DNA of 64,000 nucleotides, taken from Pseudomonas syringae. Lineage in GTDB: Bacteria; Pseudomonadota; Gammaproteobacteria; Pseudomonadales; Pseudomonadaceae. Location of the stretch: positions 1-64,000 of the forward strand of contig NZ_WKEQ01000006.1 of assembly GCF_021605415.1 (NCBI RefSeq), given 5' to 3'. The first letter of the stretch is position 1. Each line of letters starts with the position of its first letter. The notes beneath the pieces are model-generated. The model made no database searches, was not told the origin of the DNA, and saw only the letters and a list, made by a program, of their open reading frames with translations. This document shows, piece by piece, positions 8,862 to 17,308 of this stretch. The translations under genes and the position numbers were made by a program.

Positions 8862-9698
8862 ATGGCTTTAGTCGGGCGCTACAACAGTTTGCAAGTGGTT
8901 AAACACACTAACTTCGGTTTATATCTGGACGGCGGGGCCGACGGCGAGATTCTTTTGCCCAACCGTTATATCCCTAAAGATATTCCCAGCGAAGATGAGG
9001 ATTGGCTCAACGTTTTCATTTATCTGGACAGCGATGACAAACTCATCGCCACCACCGAAAAACCGAAAGTTCAGGTCGGTGATTTCGCCAGTTTGAAAGT
9101 TGTGGAAGTCAACAGCATCGGCGTGTTCCTCGACTGGGGTCTACCGAAGGATCTGCTGCTGCCGTATTCCGAAGAAAAGCGCCAAATGACCGCCGGCGAA
9201 TACTGCGTCGTGCACGCCTACCTCGACAAACACACCCGTCGTATCACCGCGACCGCGCGGCTGGATCGCTACCTCGACAAGACCCCGGCCAGCTACAGCC
9301 CGGGCCAGGAAGTCGACATTCTGGTGGCGGAAGCCACCGATATGGGTTTCAAGGCGATCATTAATAACAAGCATTGGGGCTTGATCCACAAGAATGAAAT
9401 CTTCAAGTTCATGCGTTCCGGCATGCGTGAGAAAGGCTTCATCAAGGAAGTGCGCGCCGACGGCAAGATCAGCCTGAGCCTGCAACCGGTCGGTCAGGAA
9501 GCAGCCAGCAGCCTGAACTCGAAAATCCTCGCCAAGTTGCGTGAAAATGACGGCACGTTGCCTGTCAGCGACAAGAGCGATCCAGCGCTGATCAGCAGTC
9601 TGTTTGGTGTCAGCAAGGGTAACTTCAAGAAGGCTATCGGTTCGTTGTACAAAGACGGCAAGATCGTCATTCACGCCGACCGCATTGAACTAACCTGA
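8862..9698 (+). CDS. CvfB/YitL-like S1-domain RNA-binding protein
   Basis: 278 residues from the ATG at 8862, with GAGGG eight bases upstream. An in-frame ATG at 8847 is less well placed. Three S1-like beta-barrel units are visible: residues 1-65 (VKHTNFGLYLDGGADGEILLP), 66-135 (VVEVNSIGVFLDWGLPKDLLLP) and 140-215 (DILVAEATDMGFKAIINNKHWGLIH). A C-terminal winged helix follows (SLFGVSKGNFKKAIGSLYKDGKI). This is the arrangement of CvfB proteins, which bind RNA and affect virulence gene expression in Staphylococcus. The role in Pseudomonas is open. Confidence 0.88.
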   Translation: MALVGRYNSLQVVKHTNFGLYLDGGADGEILLPNRYIPKDIPSEDEDWLNVFIYLDSDDKLIATTEKPKVQVGDFASLKVVEVNSIGVFLDWGLPKDLLLPYSEEKRQMTAGEYCVVHAYLDKHTRRITATARLDRYLDKTPASYSPGQEVDILVAEATDMGFKAIINNKHWGLIHKNEIFKFMRSGMREKGFIKEVRADGKISLSLQPVGQEAASSLNSKILAKLRENDGTLPVSDKSDPALISSLFGVSKGNFKKAIGSLYKDGKIVIHADRIELT

Positions 9699-9719
9699 TT
9701 CCCAAACGCTCCATGTAGA

Positions 9720-9747
9720 ACTGCCGCGGCCAGAGCCTGCGGCAGCT
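9720..9747. repeat. small CTGCCGC/GCGGCAG hairpin
   Basis: CTGCCGC and GCGGCAG flank an 11-base loop just after the CvfB-like gene. It looks like a reduced copy of the window's intergenic palindromes. No T-run follows on the plus strand, so terminator function is uncertain. Confidence 0.5.
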
Positions 9748-9769
9748 CCTATGCAAGAGGGCGGCGGTG

Positions 9770-10168
9770 ATGAAGAAAGCGTTGATTGCTTACGTTGCCG
9801 CCCTGGTGACGTTTCTGGTACTTGATGGCCTCTGGTTGGGCGTGTTCATGGCCCCGACCTATCGATTGTTGCTCGGTTCGCTGATGCTTGATAAACCGCT
9901 GCTGTTTCCAGCCGCGGTTTTTTATTGCCTGTATGTTTTCGGTTGCCTGGTGTTTGTGATCTTGCCGGCGCGCACTTGGCAACATGCCGGGCGAATGGGC
10001 GCGTTGCTGGGGTTGGTGGCGTATGGCACCTATGACCTGACTAACTGGGCGACGTTGCGCGGTTGGTCGATGCAGGTGACGTTGATGGATTGGGCGTGGG
10101 GGACGGTGGCGACAGCGCTGATGTGTGTGATGGGGTTTTGGGCGGCTAATCGGTTTGTGAGGGTTTAG
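9770..10168 (+). CDS. DUF2177 family membrane protein
   Basis: 132 residues with four hydrophobic membrane segments (IAYVAALVTFLVLDGLWLGVF, PAAVFYCLYVFGCLVFVILPA, RMGALLGLVAYGTYDLTNWATL, LMDWAWGTVATALMCVMGFWA). The motifs DGLWLG and YDLTNWATL are typical of DUF2177. A GTG directly before the ATG could also start it. AGAGGG lies upstream. Function unknown; inner membrane. Confidence 0.83.
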   Translation: MKKALIAYVAALVTFLVLDGLWLGVFMAPTYRLLLGSLMLDKPLLFPAAVFYCLYVFGCLVFVILPARTWQHAGRMGALLGLVAYGTYDLTNWATLRGWSMQVTLMDWAWGTVATALMCVMGFWAANRFVRV

Positions 10169-10192
10169 TTTTGGTCGGCGGTGACTGGGCTG

Positions 10193-10222
10193 GCCTATTC
10201 GCGAGCAGGCTCGCTCCCACAG
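10193..10222. repeat. single REP element
   Basis: CGCGAGCAGGCTCGCTCCCA forms a short imperfect hairpin (GAGC...GCTC) of the standard fluorescent-pseudomonad REP type. It lies 25 bases after the DUF2177 stop codon. Confidence 0.7.
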
Positions 10223-10294
10223 GGGAGATTTTAAACAAGTTGCCTGGCGGTAATTTTTGCGCAACTGGTGAATAATCCACCGAATGACTATTCG

Positions 10295-10324
10295 CCCCGG
10301 ACATTGATCCGGGGTTTTGTTTTG
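10295..10324 (+). terminator. rho-independent terminator
   Basis: CCCCGGA and TCCGGGG pair around CATTGA and are followed by TTTTGTTTT. It lies upstream of the DMT transporter gene and ends transcription coming from the DUF2177 side. Confidence 0.8.
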
Positions 10325-10367
10325 ACGATTGGATGACTGCCATGTTGCGTGAAATGGAGAGGCTGCG

Positions 10368-11300
10368 ATGAGTGTCAGTCGGCGCAATGCCGACGGTTTT
10401 GCCCTGCAAGTGATGATCGGTCTGTGTCTGGTCTGGGGTATTCAGCAGGTCATGATCAAATGGGCGGCAACCGACATCGCGCCAGTGATGCAGGCGGCCG
10501 GGCGGTCGGGAATTTCCGCGTTGCTTGTAGGATTGCTGATCTGCTGGAAGGGCGGCTGGGATCAGGTCGGAAGCACCTGGCGCGGTGGCTTGCTGGCCGG
10601 TGCGCTGTTCGGGCTGGAGTTCTATTTCATCTCCGAAGGTTTGCAACTGACCACTGCCGCGCACATGTCGGTGTTTCTCTATACCGCGCCGATTTTCACG
10701 GCGCTGGGCGTGCATTTTCTATTGCCGAGCGAGCGCCTGCGGCCGGTGCAATGGCTGGGGATTTTCCTCGCCTTTGTCGGCATCGCCATTGCTTTTGCCG
10801 GCGGCGTTTCGTGGGACAACCTCGACCGACGCATGTTGCTGGGCGATGCCCTTGGCGTGCTGGCCGGCGCCAGTTGGGGCGCGACCACGGTGGTGGTGCG
10901 TGCTTCAAAACTGTCTGAAGCACCGGTGACGCTGACATTGTTTTATCAGTTGATCGTCGGTTTCCTCGGACTGCTGTTGATTGCGCTGATGAGCGGCCAG
11001 ATCACCCACGTCAGCCTGACTGCGGTGGCGGTGGGCAGCGTGCTGTTTCAGGGATTGGTGGTGTCGTTCTGCAGCTACTTGGTCTGGTTCTGGCTGCTGC
11101 GTCGGTACTTGGCCGCCAACCTGGCGGTGTTTTCGTTCATGACGCCGTTGTTCGGCGTGACCTTCGGCGTGCTGTTACTCGGAGAAAAGTTGAGCCTGAA
11201 CTTTGTCGCGGGCGCGGTACTGGTGCTGCTTGGCATCACGTTCGTCAGCGCTGAGCAGTGGGTGCGTCGGCGACTGCGCAAAGCCCTCGGCCAACACTGA
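10368..11300 (+). CDS. DMT superfamily (EamA) transporter
   Basis: 310 residues with about ten membrane helices in two EamA halves. Half one is roughly residues 14-143 (MIGLCLVWGIQQVMIKWAA to FLAFVGIAIAFAGG). Half two is roughly 157-300 (ALGVLAGASWGATTVVVRAS to LNFVAGAVLVLLGITFV), each with the PxF/EK-like pattern before its last helix (PSERLRPVQWLGI, LGEKLSLNF). The cargo is unknown; members export amino acids or other small metabolites. Confidence 0.88.
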   Translation: MSVSRRNADGFALQVMIGLCLVWGIQQVMIKWAATDIAPVMQAAGRSGISALLVGLLICWKGGWDQVGSTWRGGLLAGALFGLEFYFISEGLQLTTAAHMSVFLYTAPIFTALGVHFLLPSERLRPVQWLGIFLAFVGIAIAFAGGVSWDNLDRRMLLGDALGVLAGASWGATTVVVRASKLSEAPVTLTLFYQLIVGFLGLLLIALMSGQITHVSLTAVAVGSVLFQGLVVSFCSYLVWFWLLRRYLAANLAVFSFMTPLFGVTFGVLLLGEKLSLNFVAGAVLVLLGITFVSAEQWVRRRLRKALGQH

Positions 11301-11383
11301 ACGGACGAAGCGCCGGACGGCTTACAGAGGCTCTATCCCGCGGCTCCGACACAAACCCGAGAAATCGCTTGAACGAATGGAAG

Positions 11384-11397
11384 ATGATTTGGATCAA
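11384..11397 (+). promoter_or_regulatory. candidate Anr/FNR box
   Basis: ATGATTTGGATCAA matches the Anr/FNR dyad TTGAT-N4-ATCAA at nine of ten positions, with a perfect right half. A TATTAT at 11450-11455 could serve as the -10. That would place the box centre near -71, a spacing used by class I FNR-type activation. No good -35 is present, as expected for an activated promoter. It lies 117 bases before the micro-ORF at 11514. Confidence 0.6.
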
Positions 11398-11513
11398 TTC
11401 AGTAACAGATCATTGCCGATTTGGCCAAGCATTTCGTAGCACTTCAGACTATTATCAGTGCGAAGTGGCTACAGAATTCCAGCCGCTCAGCACCACCCCA
11501 AGGGGGCACGACG

Positions 11514-11642
11514 ATGAAAGAGAAAATTCAAAACTGGCTTCACGACTTGGGTGTTGCCCTTGGCTTGATCGAGCCGCCTATGCAACCGATCCCGATTCGC
11601 ACGGATGATGAACAGCGTCGGCGTCAGCCGCGTCGGCGGTAA
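11514..11642 (+). CDS. PA1414-like micro-protein within a sicX-like transcript
   Basis: 42 residues: an amphipathic start (MKEKIQNWLHDLGVALGLIE), a proline-rich middle (PPMQPIPI) and an arginine-rich end (RRRQPRRR). GGGG lies before the ATG. I recall the product and its place near gbuA as those of the P. aeruginosa PA1414 locus, reported as the Anr-dependent, low-oxygen-induced small RNA SicX. That RNA is described as acting on anaerobic ubiquinone synthesis, so the RNA may matter more than the peptide. The Anr-type box upstream supports this reading, and a strong palindrome with a T-run follows at 11660-11735. Orthology is inferred from memory of sequence and synteny. Confidence 0.68.
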   Translation: MKEKIQNWLHDLGVALGLIEPPMQPIPIRTDDEQRRRQPRRR

Positions 11643-11659
11643 AGGGTTTAAAAGATCAC

Positions 11660-11735
11660 AAGATCAAGAGATCGCAGCCTGCGGCAGCGCCTACATCAAA
11701 CGGTGTAGGCGCTGCCGCAGGCTGCGATCTTTTGC
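11660..11735. repeat. long inverted repeat, probable terminator of the sicX-like unit
   Basis: AAGAGATCGCAGCCTGCGGC...GCGCCTAC is mirrored by GTAGGCGCTGCCGCAGGC...GATCTTTT. It makes a near-perfect long hairpin with TTTTGCTT on its plus-strand side, between the micro-ORF and the convergent carrier-like gene. Confidence 0.78.
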
Positions 11736-11737
11736 TT

Positions 11738-11986
11738 CTAGTGCCGCGCGATCATCAGCAGAAACCGGCTCAGGTCATTCGCGGTTCTCGCCGAGCTGAG
11801 CAACTGATCCTCCTCAGCCGTAAACGCGGTCAGCCCCAGTTCATCCTCCAGGTGAAAGATCAGATCCTCGATATCCGCCTTGTCCAGGCCCAACTCCACC
11901 AGACTCGTGCCGTCGTTGAACGGGCGGTTTTCCAGCAGTCGACTGATGTACGCATGCACGGCGGCACGCACGGCGGCTCGTTTCAT
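11738..11986 (-). CDS. acyl-carrier-protein-like small protein without the prosthetic serine
   Basis: 82 residues. The stretch SLVELGLDKADIEDLIFHLE followed by DELGL has the helix-II pattern of acyl carrier proteins (LG-x-DSL...LE-x-x-FG). The serine that carries phosphopantetheine is Lys here (DKA instead of DSL), so it should not be loaded. The rest (TANDLSRFLLMIARH) fits the last carrier helix. It lies 42 bases after the MBL hydrolase gene on the same strand and is probably co-transcribed. It could act as a structural partner, or the likeness may be only a fold. No clear ribosome site. Confidence 0.55.
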   Translation of the reverse strand: MKRAAVRAAVHAYISRLLENRPFNDGTSLVELGLDKADIEDLIFHLEDELGLTAFTAEEDQLLSSARTANDLSRFLLMIARH

Positions 11987-12028
11987 GGCGAAGATCGCAC
12001 AGTGAAGATCATTTCAGTACAGCAGGCC

Positions 12029-12754
12029 TCAGCCATGTCGGCGCAGCCATTGGTCAATCATCGAGCGTAAATGCTCACCCGAAAAACTGCCGAAATGCCC
12101 GCCGTGTACGGTGCGGACAGGCAAAGCCTGCAGGCGCCGAAGGCTGGCGGCATAGTCATCCAGATTGGAATGGTAGGCGTCTTCGATCAGCGGTCCGTCG
12201 TAGATGATGTCGCCGCTGAACAGCGTTTCGGTGGCAGCCTCGTACAGGCTGATTCCGCCCGGTGAATGCCCCGGAGTGTGCAGCACTTGCAACGTTCGAT
12301 TGCCCAGATCCAGCACGTCGCCGTCTTCGACAAACCCGGAGGCCGGCGCGGCTTTGACCCGGTATTCGGCGTAACACAGCGGGCAGTCGGGGTGTGCTTC
12401 GAACATGTCGTCACCGACAAAAGCGCGGCTCAGGTCGTTTTCACCGTCCGGCGCGGCAAGGATGTCGGCTTCGGCCGGATGCACCAACCGTTCGGCGAAC
12501 TCATGATGCCCGGCGATGTGGTCAAAGTGGCAATGACTCGCCACCGCCACCAGCGGCCGCTCGGTCAGCCACGGCAGTTGCTCGCGCAGGCTGACCAGCC
12601 CCGAGCCGCTGTCGAGCAGCAGATCCTTGTCCCGCCCCTGTATGTGCCAGAGGTTGCAGCGGTAGAAGGGCCGAATAAACGGCTCGTGAATCAGGCGCAC
12701 TCCGTCGCTCAGGGTTTGCACGTCGAACCACTGATCGCGCGAAACAATTTTCAT
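12029..12754 (-). CDS. MBL-fold metallo-hydrolase
   Basis: 241 residues from the ATG at 12754, with AAGGA eight bases upstream. The metal-binding motif is HCHFDH (in VAVASHCHFDHIAGHHEF), with further ligands in HTPGHSPGG, SGDIIYDGP and the late histidine VHGGHFGSF, so a two-zinc beta-lactamase-fold hydrolase is expected. Glyoxalase II, lactonase and many other activities share this fold. The LCYAEYRVKAAP region is not diagnostic. It sits between the carrier-like gene and the symporter gene on the same strand. Confidence 0.82.
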   Translation of the reverse strand: MKIVSRDQWFDVQTLSDGVRLIHEPFIRPFYRCNLWHIQGRDKDLLLDSGSGLVSLREQLPWLTERPLVAVASHCHFDHIAGHHEFAERLVHPAEADILAAPDGENDLSRAFVGDDMFEAHPDCPLCYAEYRVKAAPASGFVEDGDVLDLGNRTLQVLHTPGHSPGGISLYEAATETLFSGDIIYDGPLIEDAYHSNLDDYAASLRRLQALPVRTVHGGHFGSFSGEHLRSMIDQWLRRHG

Positions 12755-12836
12755 CAGCACATTCCTTCAGGCGAAAAAAACGGGTATGGCAACCGACGCC
12801 ACACCCGTCGAAGAAAGTTGTTGCTACCGCTTCAGC

Positions 12837-14216
12837 TTAGACGGCGCTGGTCACCAGGTTCGGGCGACGGGAGAGCAGGCTCACCAGCACGAAACTCACC
12901 AGGCTGACGCCCAGGCTGTAGTAGATCGGCGTGTTGGCGTCCATGCCGTCGGTGATCATGAAGATCAGCGCCGTAGCGAAGCCCAACGTCATCGCGGTGA
13001 TTGCAGCGGCTGTCGTCGCGCGTTTCCAGAAGATCGCCCCCATCAGAGGGATCAGCATGCCGCCGACCAGCAGGTTGTACGCCAGGGTCAAAGCGCTAAT
13101 CACATCGTTGACCACCAAAGCGATGCCTAACACAACGATGCCAGTCAGCATTGTGAAGAGGCGGTTGATGGCCACGTTCGACGGTTTGCCTTTGCGCAGT
13201 TTCGGCAGCAGGTCTTCGGTCAGCGTGGTGGACGCCGCCAGCAGGCCGGCACTGGCAGTGGACATCATCGCGGCCAGCGCAGCGGCGATCACCAGGCCAC
13301 GGATGCCGTCAGGCAGCGAGACTTTGACGATGGCGGCGAAGGCGTTGTTGACGTTGTCCAGATCCGGAATCAGTACATGCGCCGCCATGCCGATCAGAGC
13401 GCAAACGAGGCCGTAAATGATGCAATAGATGCCGGCCGAGGTGCCGGCATACCGGGCGACTTTTTCGCTGCGGGCGGTGAACACCCGTTGCCAGATGTCC
13501 TGGCCAATCAGGATGCCGAAGAAATAAATCATGAAGTAGGTGATGATCGTGTCCCAGCCGATGCTGGTGAAGTTGAAGCTGGCGGCCGGCAATTGCGCGA
13601 CCAGTTGATCCCAGCCACCGACGCGGTACAGGCAGATCGGCAACAGCACAAACATCAGGCCGACGGTCTGGATACCGAACTGGACGATGTCGGTCAGGGT
13701 CAGCGACCACATGCCGCCGATGGTCGAGTAGATCACCACCACACCACCGCCCAGCAGCACGGACATCCAGAACGGCAGGCCGAACAGCACTTGCAGCACG
13801 GTGCCGATCGCCAGGATCGAGGTCACGCCGATCATCAGCGCGTAGGCCAGCATGATGGTCGCGCTGGCGGTACGGGCCATCGGGTTGTAGCGTTTTTCCA
13901 GCACCTGAGTGACGGTGAACACTTTGAGTTTCAGCAGCGGTTTGGCGAGGAACAGGTTCAGCGCGACGATGCCGCACCCCAGTGCCGCGCACAGCCAGAA
14001 GCCGGAAATGCCATGCACGTAACCCAGGCGCACGGTGCCGACGGTGGACGCGCCACCCAGCACGGTTGCGGCCATGGTGCCCATGTAAAGGCCCGGGCCG
14101 AGGTTGCGACCGGCGACCAGGTAATCTTCGTGGGTCTTGGCCTTGCGCATGCCGTAATAGCCGAGAATCAGCATCGCGGCGGCGTAGATGAGTACGACGA
14201 ATAAATCCAAAGCCAT
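12837..14216 (-). CDS. sodium:solute symporter (SSS family)
   Basis: 459 residues from the ATG at 14216, with GGAGACAC upstream. About 13 membrane helices. Family signatures include the first helix MALDLFVVLIYAAAMLILGY with YYGMRKAKTHEDYLVAGR, then LGGASTVGTVRLGY, and AAALAAMMSTASAGLLAAST in the middle. It lies next to an NCS1 permease and guanidinobutyrase, the same pairing I recall for PA1418/PA1419 beside gbuA. The substrate is therefore probably a guanidino compound or a related amine, which is inference from context. Confidence 0.85.
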   Translation of the reverse strand: MALDLFVVLIYAAAMLILGYYGMRKAKTHEDYLVAGRNLGPGLYMGTMAATVLGGASTVGTVRLGYVHGISGFWLCAALGCGIVALNLFLAKPLLKLKVFTVTQVLEKRYNPMARTASATIMLAYALMIGVTSILAIGTVLQVLFGLPFWMSVLLGGGVVVIYSTIGGMWSLTLTDIVQFGIQTVGLMFVLLPICLYRVGGWDQLVAQLPAASFNFTSIGWDTIITYFMIYFFGILIGQDIWQRVFTARSEKVARYAGTSAGIYCIIYGLVCALIGMAAHVLIPDLDNVNNAFAAIVKVSLPDGIRGLVIAAALAAMMSTASAGLLAASTTLTEDLLPKLRKGKPSNVAINRLFTMLTGIVVLGIALVVNDVISALTLAYNLLVGGMLIPLMGAIFWKRATTAAAITAMTLGFATALIFMITDGMDANTPIYYSLGVSLVSFVLVSLLSRRPNLVTSAV

Positions 14217-14268
14217 GATGGCGTGTCTCCGATTGTCTTTTTTATGTGAGGCTGAATTCAATTCCTCC

Positions 14269-14357
14269 TGTAGGAGCGAGCCTGCTGGCGATAGCGATCG
14301 GTCAGTCACATCGAGGTTGGATGTGCCGCCGTCATCGCGAGCAGGCTCGCTTCTACA
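14269..14357. repeat. inverted REP pair
   Basis: TGTAGGAGCGAGCCTGCTGG and its mirror CGCGAGCAGGCTCGCTTCTA face each other around a spacer of about 50 bases. The pair lies between the NCS1 permease and symporter genes, inside the presumed operon. Confidence 0.75.
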
Positions 14358-14368
14358 AGGGATTCGCG

Positions 14369-15871
14369 TCAGGCGGCCTGACGCAGTTCAGGTTCTTCTT
14401 CGGCTTTTCGGCGCGAATCCGTTGGGCCATACACCAGCGCCGGCTCCGGAAACAGGCCCAGCAGCGTCATGTACAGCACTGACGCCAGGCCCAGTGTCAC
14501 CAGCAGGCTGATGTCGATGCCGCCGGCCAGTTCGCCCAGCGGGCCGACAAACTGCCCCGGCAAATTGACGAAGCACAGACCGACCGCCGCGCTCGGGATC
14601 CACGCGCCCAGCCCGCGCCAGTTCCAGCCGTGGCTGAACCAGTAGCGCCCGCCCTGTTCGCCACGCGTGAACACTTGCAGGTCATCCGGGCAGTAGAAGC
14701 CGCGACGCACCAGCAGGCCAATGATCATGATCACCATCCACGGCGTGGTGCAGGTGATGATGAGCACGGCGAAGGTCGACACGCTCTGCACCAGGTTCGC
14801 CGCGAAGCGTCCGATGAAGATGAAGGCAATCGACAGCACGCCAATCAGCAATGTCGCCTTGACCCGCGACAGCACGCGCGGGAACACGCTGGACATGTCC
14901 AGTCCGGTGCCATACAGCGACGTAGTGCCAGTGGACATGCCGCCAATCACCGCAATCAGGCACACCGGCAGGAAGAACCAGCTCGGCGACACTGCCAGCA
15001 ACCCCCCGACATAGTTGTTCGCCGCGATGTAGTCCGGCGCCTGGATCGCGACGATGGTCGCGGTGGTCAGGCCGAACAGGAACGGGATGAACGTGGCGAT
15101 TTGCGAGAGGATCACAGCGCCCATGATGCGGCGCTTGGAGGTGTCACGCGGGATATAGCGCGACCAGTCGCCGAGGAACGCACCGAAGGAAATCGGGTTG
15201 CTCATCGCCACCAGCGCCGCGCCGATGAACGCTGCCCAGAAGCCCGGTTGACCGAGGCTGACGGTGCCGGCGTAGTGCGAATCGAACGGTCCGGCGAACG
15301 CAAAAGCACCCAGCAGAAACAACAGGCTGGCGCTCCACACCGCGATCTTGTTCACCCACAGCAAAAAGCGGAAGCCGTAGATGCACACGGTTAGCACCAG
15401 GATCGCGAACAGCCCGTAGGCCAGGCCCAGGGTCAGGTCGGTTTCCGGCAGACCGATCAGGCGTTTCGCTCCACCGATCAACGCATCGCCCGAACTCCAC
15501 ACCGAGAGCGAGAAGAAGGCGATGGCGGTCAACAACGACAGGAACGAACCGACGATCCGCCCGTGCACGCCGAAGTGCGCACCGGACGACACGGCATTGT
15601 TGGTGCCGTTGAGCGGGCCGAACAGGCCCATCGGCGCAAGGATCAGCGAGCCGAGCAACACGCCAGAGACAATTGCCCAGACGCCGGCCTGAAAAGACAG
15701 GCCGAACAGCACCGGGAAGCTGCCGAGCACGGCGGTGGCAAAGGTATTCGCGCCGCCGAAGATCATGCGGAACAAGTCCACAGGGCCGGCGGTGCGTTCG
15801 TTGTCCGGGATCTGTTCGACCCCATGGGTTTCAATCTGCGTAAGGCTTTGGTCGTTGTTGTTGTTATTCAT
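14369..15871 (-). CDS. NCS1 family permease (cytosine/purine permease type)
   Basis: 500 residues with about 12 membrane helices. The N-terminus is asparagine-rich and polar (MNNNNNDQSLTQIETHGVEQIPDNERTA, in two parts here). Helix one has FGGANTFATAVLGSFPVLFG, and GPLNGTNNAVSSGAHFGVHG and SNPISFGAFLGDWSRYIP are typical of the NCS1 family. The gene lies 54 bases after the NTF2-like gene in the gbu cluster, so a nitrogen-rich substrate such as a guanidino compound is plausible but unproven. Confidence 0.86.
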   Translation of the reverse strand: MNNNNNDQSLTQIETHGVEQIPDNERTAGPVDLFRMIFGGANTFATAVLGSFPVLFGLSFQAGVWAIVSGVLLGSLILAPMGLFGPLNGTNNAVSSGAHFGVHGRIVGSFLSLLTAIAFFSLSVWSSGDALIGGAKRLIGLPETDLTLGLAYGLFAILVLTVCIYGFRFLLWVNKIAVWSASLLFLLGAFAFAGPFDSHYAGTVSLGQPGFWAAFIGAALVAMSNPISFGAFLGDWSRYIPRDTSKRRIMGAVILSQIATFIPFLFGLTTATIVAIQAPDYIAANNYVGGLLAVSPSWFFLPVCLIAVIGGMSTGTTSLYGTGLDMSSVFPRVLSRVKATLLIGVLSIAFIFIGRFAANLVQSVSTFAVLIITCTTPWMVIMIIGLLVRRGFYCPDDLQVFTRGEQGGRYWFSHGWNWRGLGAWIPSAAVGLCFVNLPGQFVGPLGELAGGIDISLLVTLGLASVLYMTLLGLFPEPALVYGPTDSRRKAEEEPELRQAA

Positions 15872-15925
15872 GATCTGCTCCGATCATAAAGGCGCGCTCA
15901 TCGTGCGTGAGCGTCACCTGTTTGG

Positions 15926-16348
15926 CTAAGGGGATGGCAGCCCTTCCGGCATTGCGGACAAATGTTCATGACAGGCCAGCCAAAGGCCTTGTTGTTCTAG
16001 GCTCGACGCGTGTTTCTTGAACACAATCGTCTCGCGCTCCTGGCTGAAGTGTTGCTCCCCTTGCATGCGCAGCTCGGTGGCCACGTCATGGATGAAAATC
16101 GCCACGTCACCCTGCAGGCTGACAAAGGCGTTGCTCGAAGTGCACGACAACACCTCGAAGCCATCCTCGGCGCGCCAACTGTCCCACAGCGCCTGATAGG
16201 CATCGCGCGACAGCAATGGCTGGTCGAGGGTGTAGAAGACGAAGCTTGCGTCGCTGCTGAATGCACCGAAGTAAGCTTCGCGATCGTTGCGGGCAAATGC
16301 CGACACCAGATCGGCGGCGGATTGCAAAACCTGATCACGTTCGTTCAT
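15926..16348 (-). CDS. NTF2-like (SnoaL) family protein
   Basis: 140 residues with the cone-shaped NTF2-like fold pattern: helices at the start (LQSAADLVSAFARNDREAYFGAF), then SDASFVFYTLDQPLLSRDAY and strands VLSCTSSNAFVSL, AIFIHDVATEL, GLWLACHEHLS. It begins nine bases after gbuA on the same strand, so it belongs to the gbu operon. The equivalent gene in P. aeruginosa (PA1420, from memory) also lacks a known role. It may be an enzyme or a ligand-binding helper. Confidence 0.78.
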   Translation of the reverse strand: MNERDQVLQSAADLVSAFARNDREAYFGAFSSDASFVFYTLDQPLLSRDAYQALWDSWRAEDGFEVLSCTSSNAFVSLQGDVAIFIHDVATELRMQGEQHFSQERETIVFKKHASSLEQQGLWLACHEHLSAMPEGLPSP

Positions 16349-16357
16349 GACCCACCC

Positions 16358-17308
16358 TCAGCGGTGCACAACGCCTGGCAGTACGCAGAGCATTTCGTAC
16401 AGCAGATTGGCGGCCAGCAGCGAGGTGTTGCCGGTGGTGTCATAAGCGGGCGAGACTTCTACCAGATCGCAACCGATCAGGTCGAGGTCTTGGCAGCCGC
16501 GAATGATCTCAATCGCTTGAATGGTCGTCAGACCACCGATTTCCGGGGTGCCGGTACCAGGCGCCCAGGCGGGGTCGATGCCGTCGATGTCGAAACTCAG
16601 GTACACCGGGCCGCCGCCGACTTTCTCGCGCACTTCGGCCATCAGCGGGGCGAGGGATTTGTGCCAGCACTCTTCGGCCTGCACCACACGGAAACCCTGA
16701 TTGCGGCTCCAGTTGAAGTCTTCAGCGGTATAACCCTGGGCGCGCAAACCGATTTGCACCACGCGGTCGCAGTCCAGAAGGCCTTCTTCAACGGCGCGAC
16801 GGAAGGTGGTGCCGTGGGCGATTTTCTCGCCGAACATGTGATCGTTCACATCGGCATGAGCATCGATGTGCACGAGGCCTACCTTGCCGTGCTTTTTATG
16901 AATGGCGCGCAGGATCGGCAGGGTGATGGTGTGGTCGCCACCGAGGGTCATCGGGATGACGTTGTGCTCGAGGATGTTGTCGTAGGCTTCTTCGATGATG
17001 CGCACGGCGTCGAGCAGGTTGAACGTATTGATCGCCACGTCACCGATGTCGGCCACCGACAGCGAATCGAACGGCGCAGCACCGGTGGCCATGTTGTACG
17101 GGCGGATCATTACCGATTCGGCGCGGATATCGCGCGGCCCGAAACGGGTGCCGGGGCGCAGCGAAGTGCCGATGTCCAGCGGCACGCCAACGAAGGCAGC
17201 GTCGAGACCGGCAGCGGTAGGCACATGGGGAAGTCGGAGCATGGTGGCGATGCCGCCGAAGCGCGGCATTTCGTTGCCGCCCAGTGGTTGGTGAAGAATC
17301 TTGTCCAC
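16358..17308 (-). CDS. gbuA: guanidinobutyrase (ureohydrolase family)
   Basis: 316 residues, full length for the arginase/agmatinase family. The manganese-binding motifs are intact: MTLGGDHTI, HIDAHADVND and SFDIDGIDPAWAPGTGTPE. In Pseudomonas the enzyme next to a LysR regulator of this type splits 4-guanidinobutyrate into 4-aminobutyrate and urea, the third step of the arginine transaminase/dehydrogenase route. The context (NTF2-like gene, NCS1 permease and symporter downstream, divergent gbuR upstream) matches that locus. Agmatinase or another guanidine hydrolase is the main alternative. Confidence 0.85.
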   Translation of the reverse strand: MDKILHQPLGGNEMPRFGGIATMLRLPHVPTAAGLDAAFVGVPLDIGTSLRPGTRFGPRDIRAESVMIRPYNMATGAAPFDSLSVADIGDVAINTFNLLDAVRIIEEAYDNILEHNVIPMTLGGDHTITLPILRAIHKKHGKVGLVHIDAHADVNDHMFGEKIAHGTTFRRAVEEGLLDCDRVVQIGLRAQGYTAEDFNWSRNQGFRVVQAEECWHKSLAPLMAEVREKVGGGPVYLSFDIDGIDPAWAPGTGTPEIGGLTTIQAIEIIRGCQDLDLIGCDLVEVSPAYDTTGNTSLLAANLLYEMLCVLPGVVHR

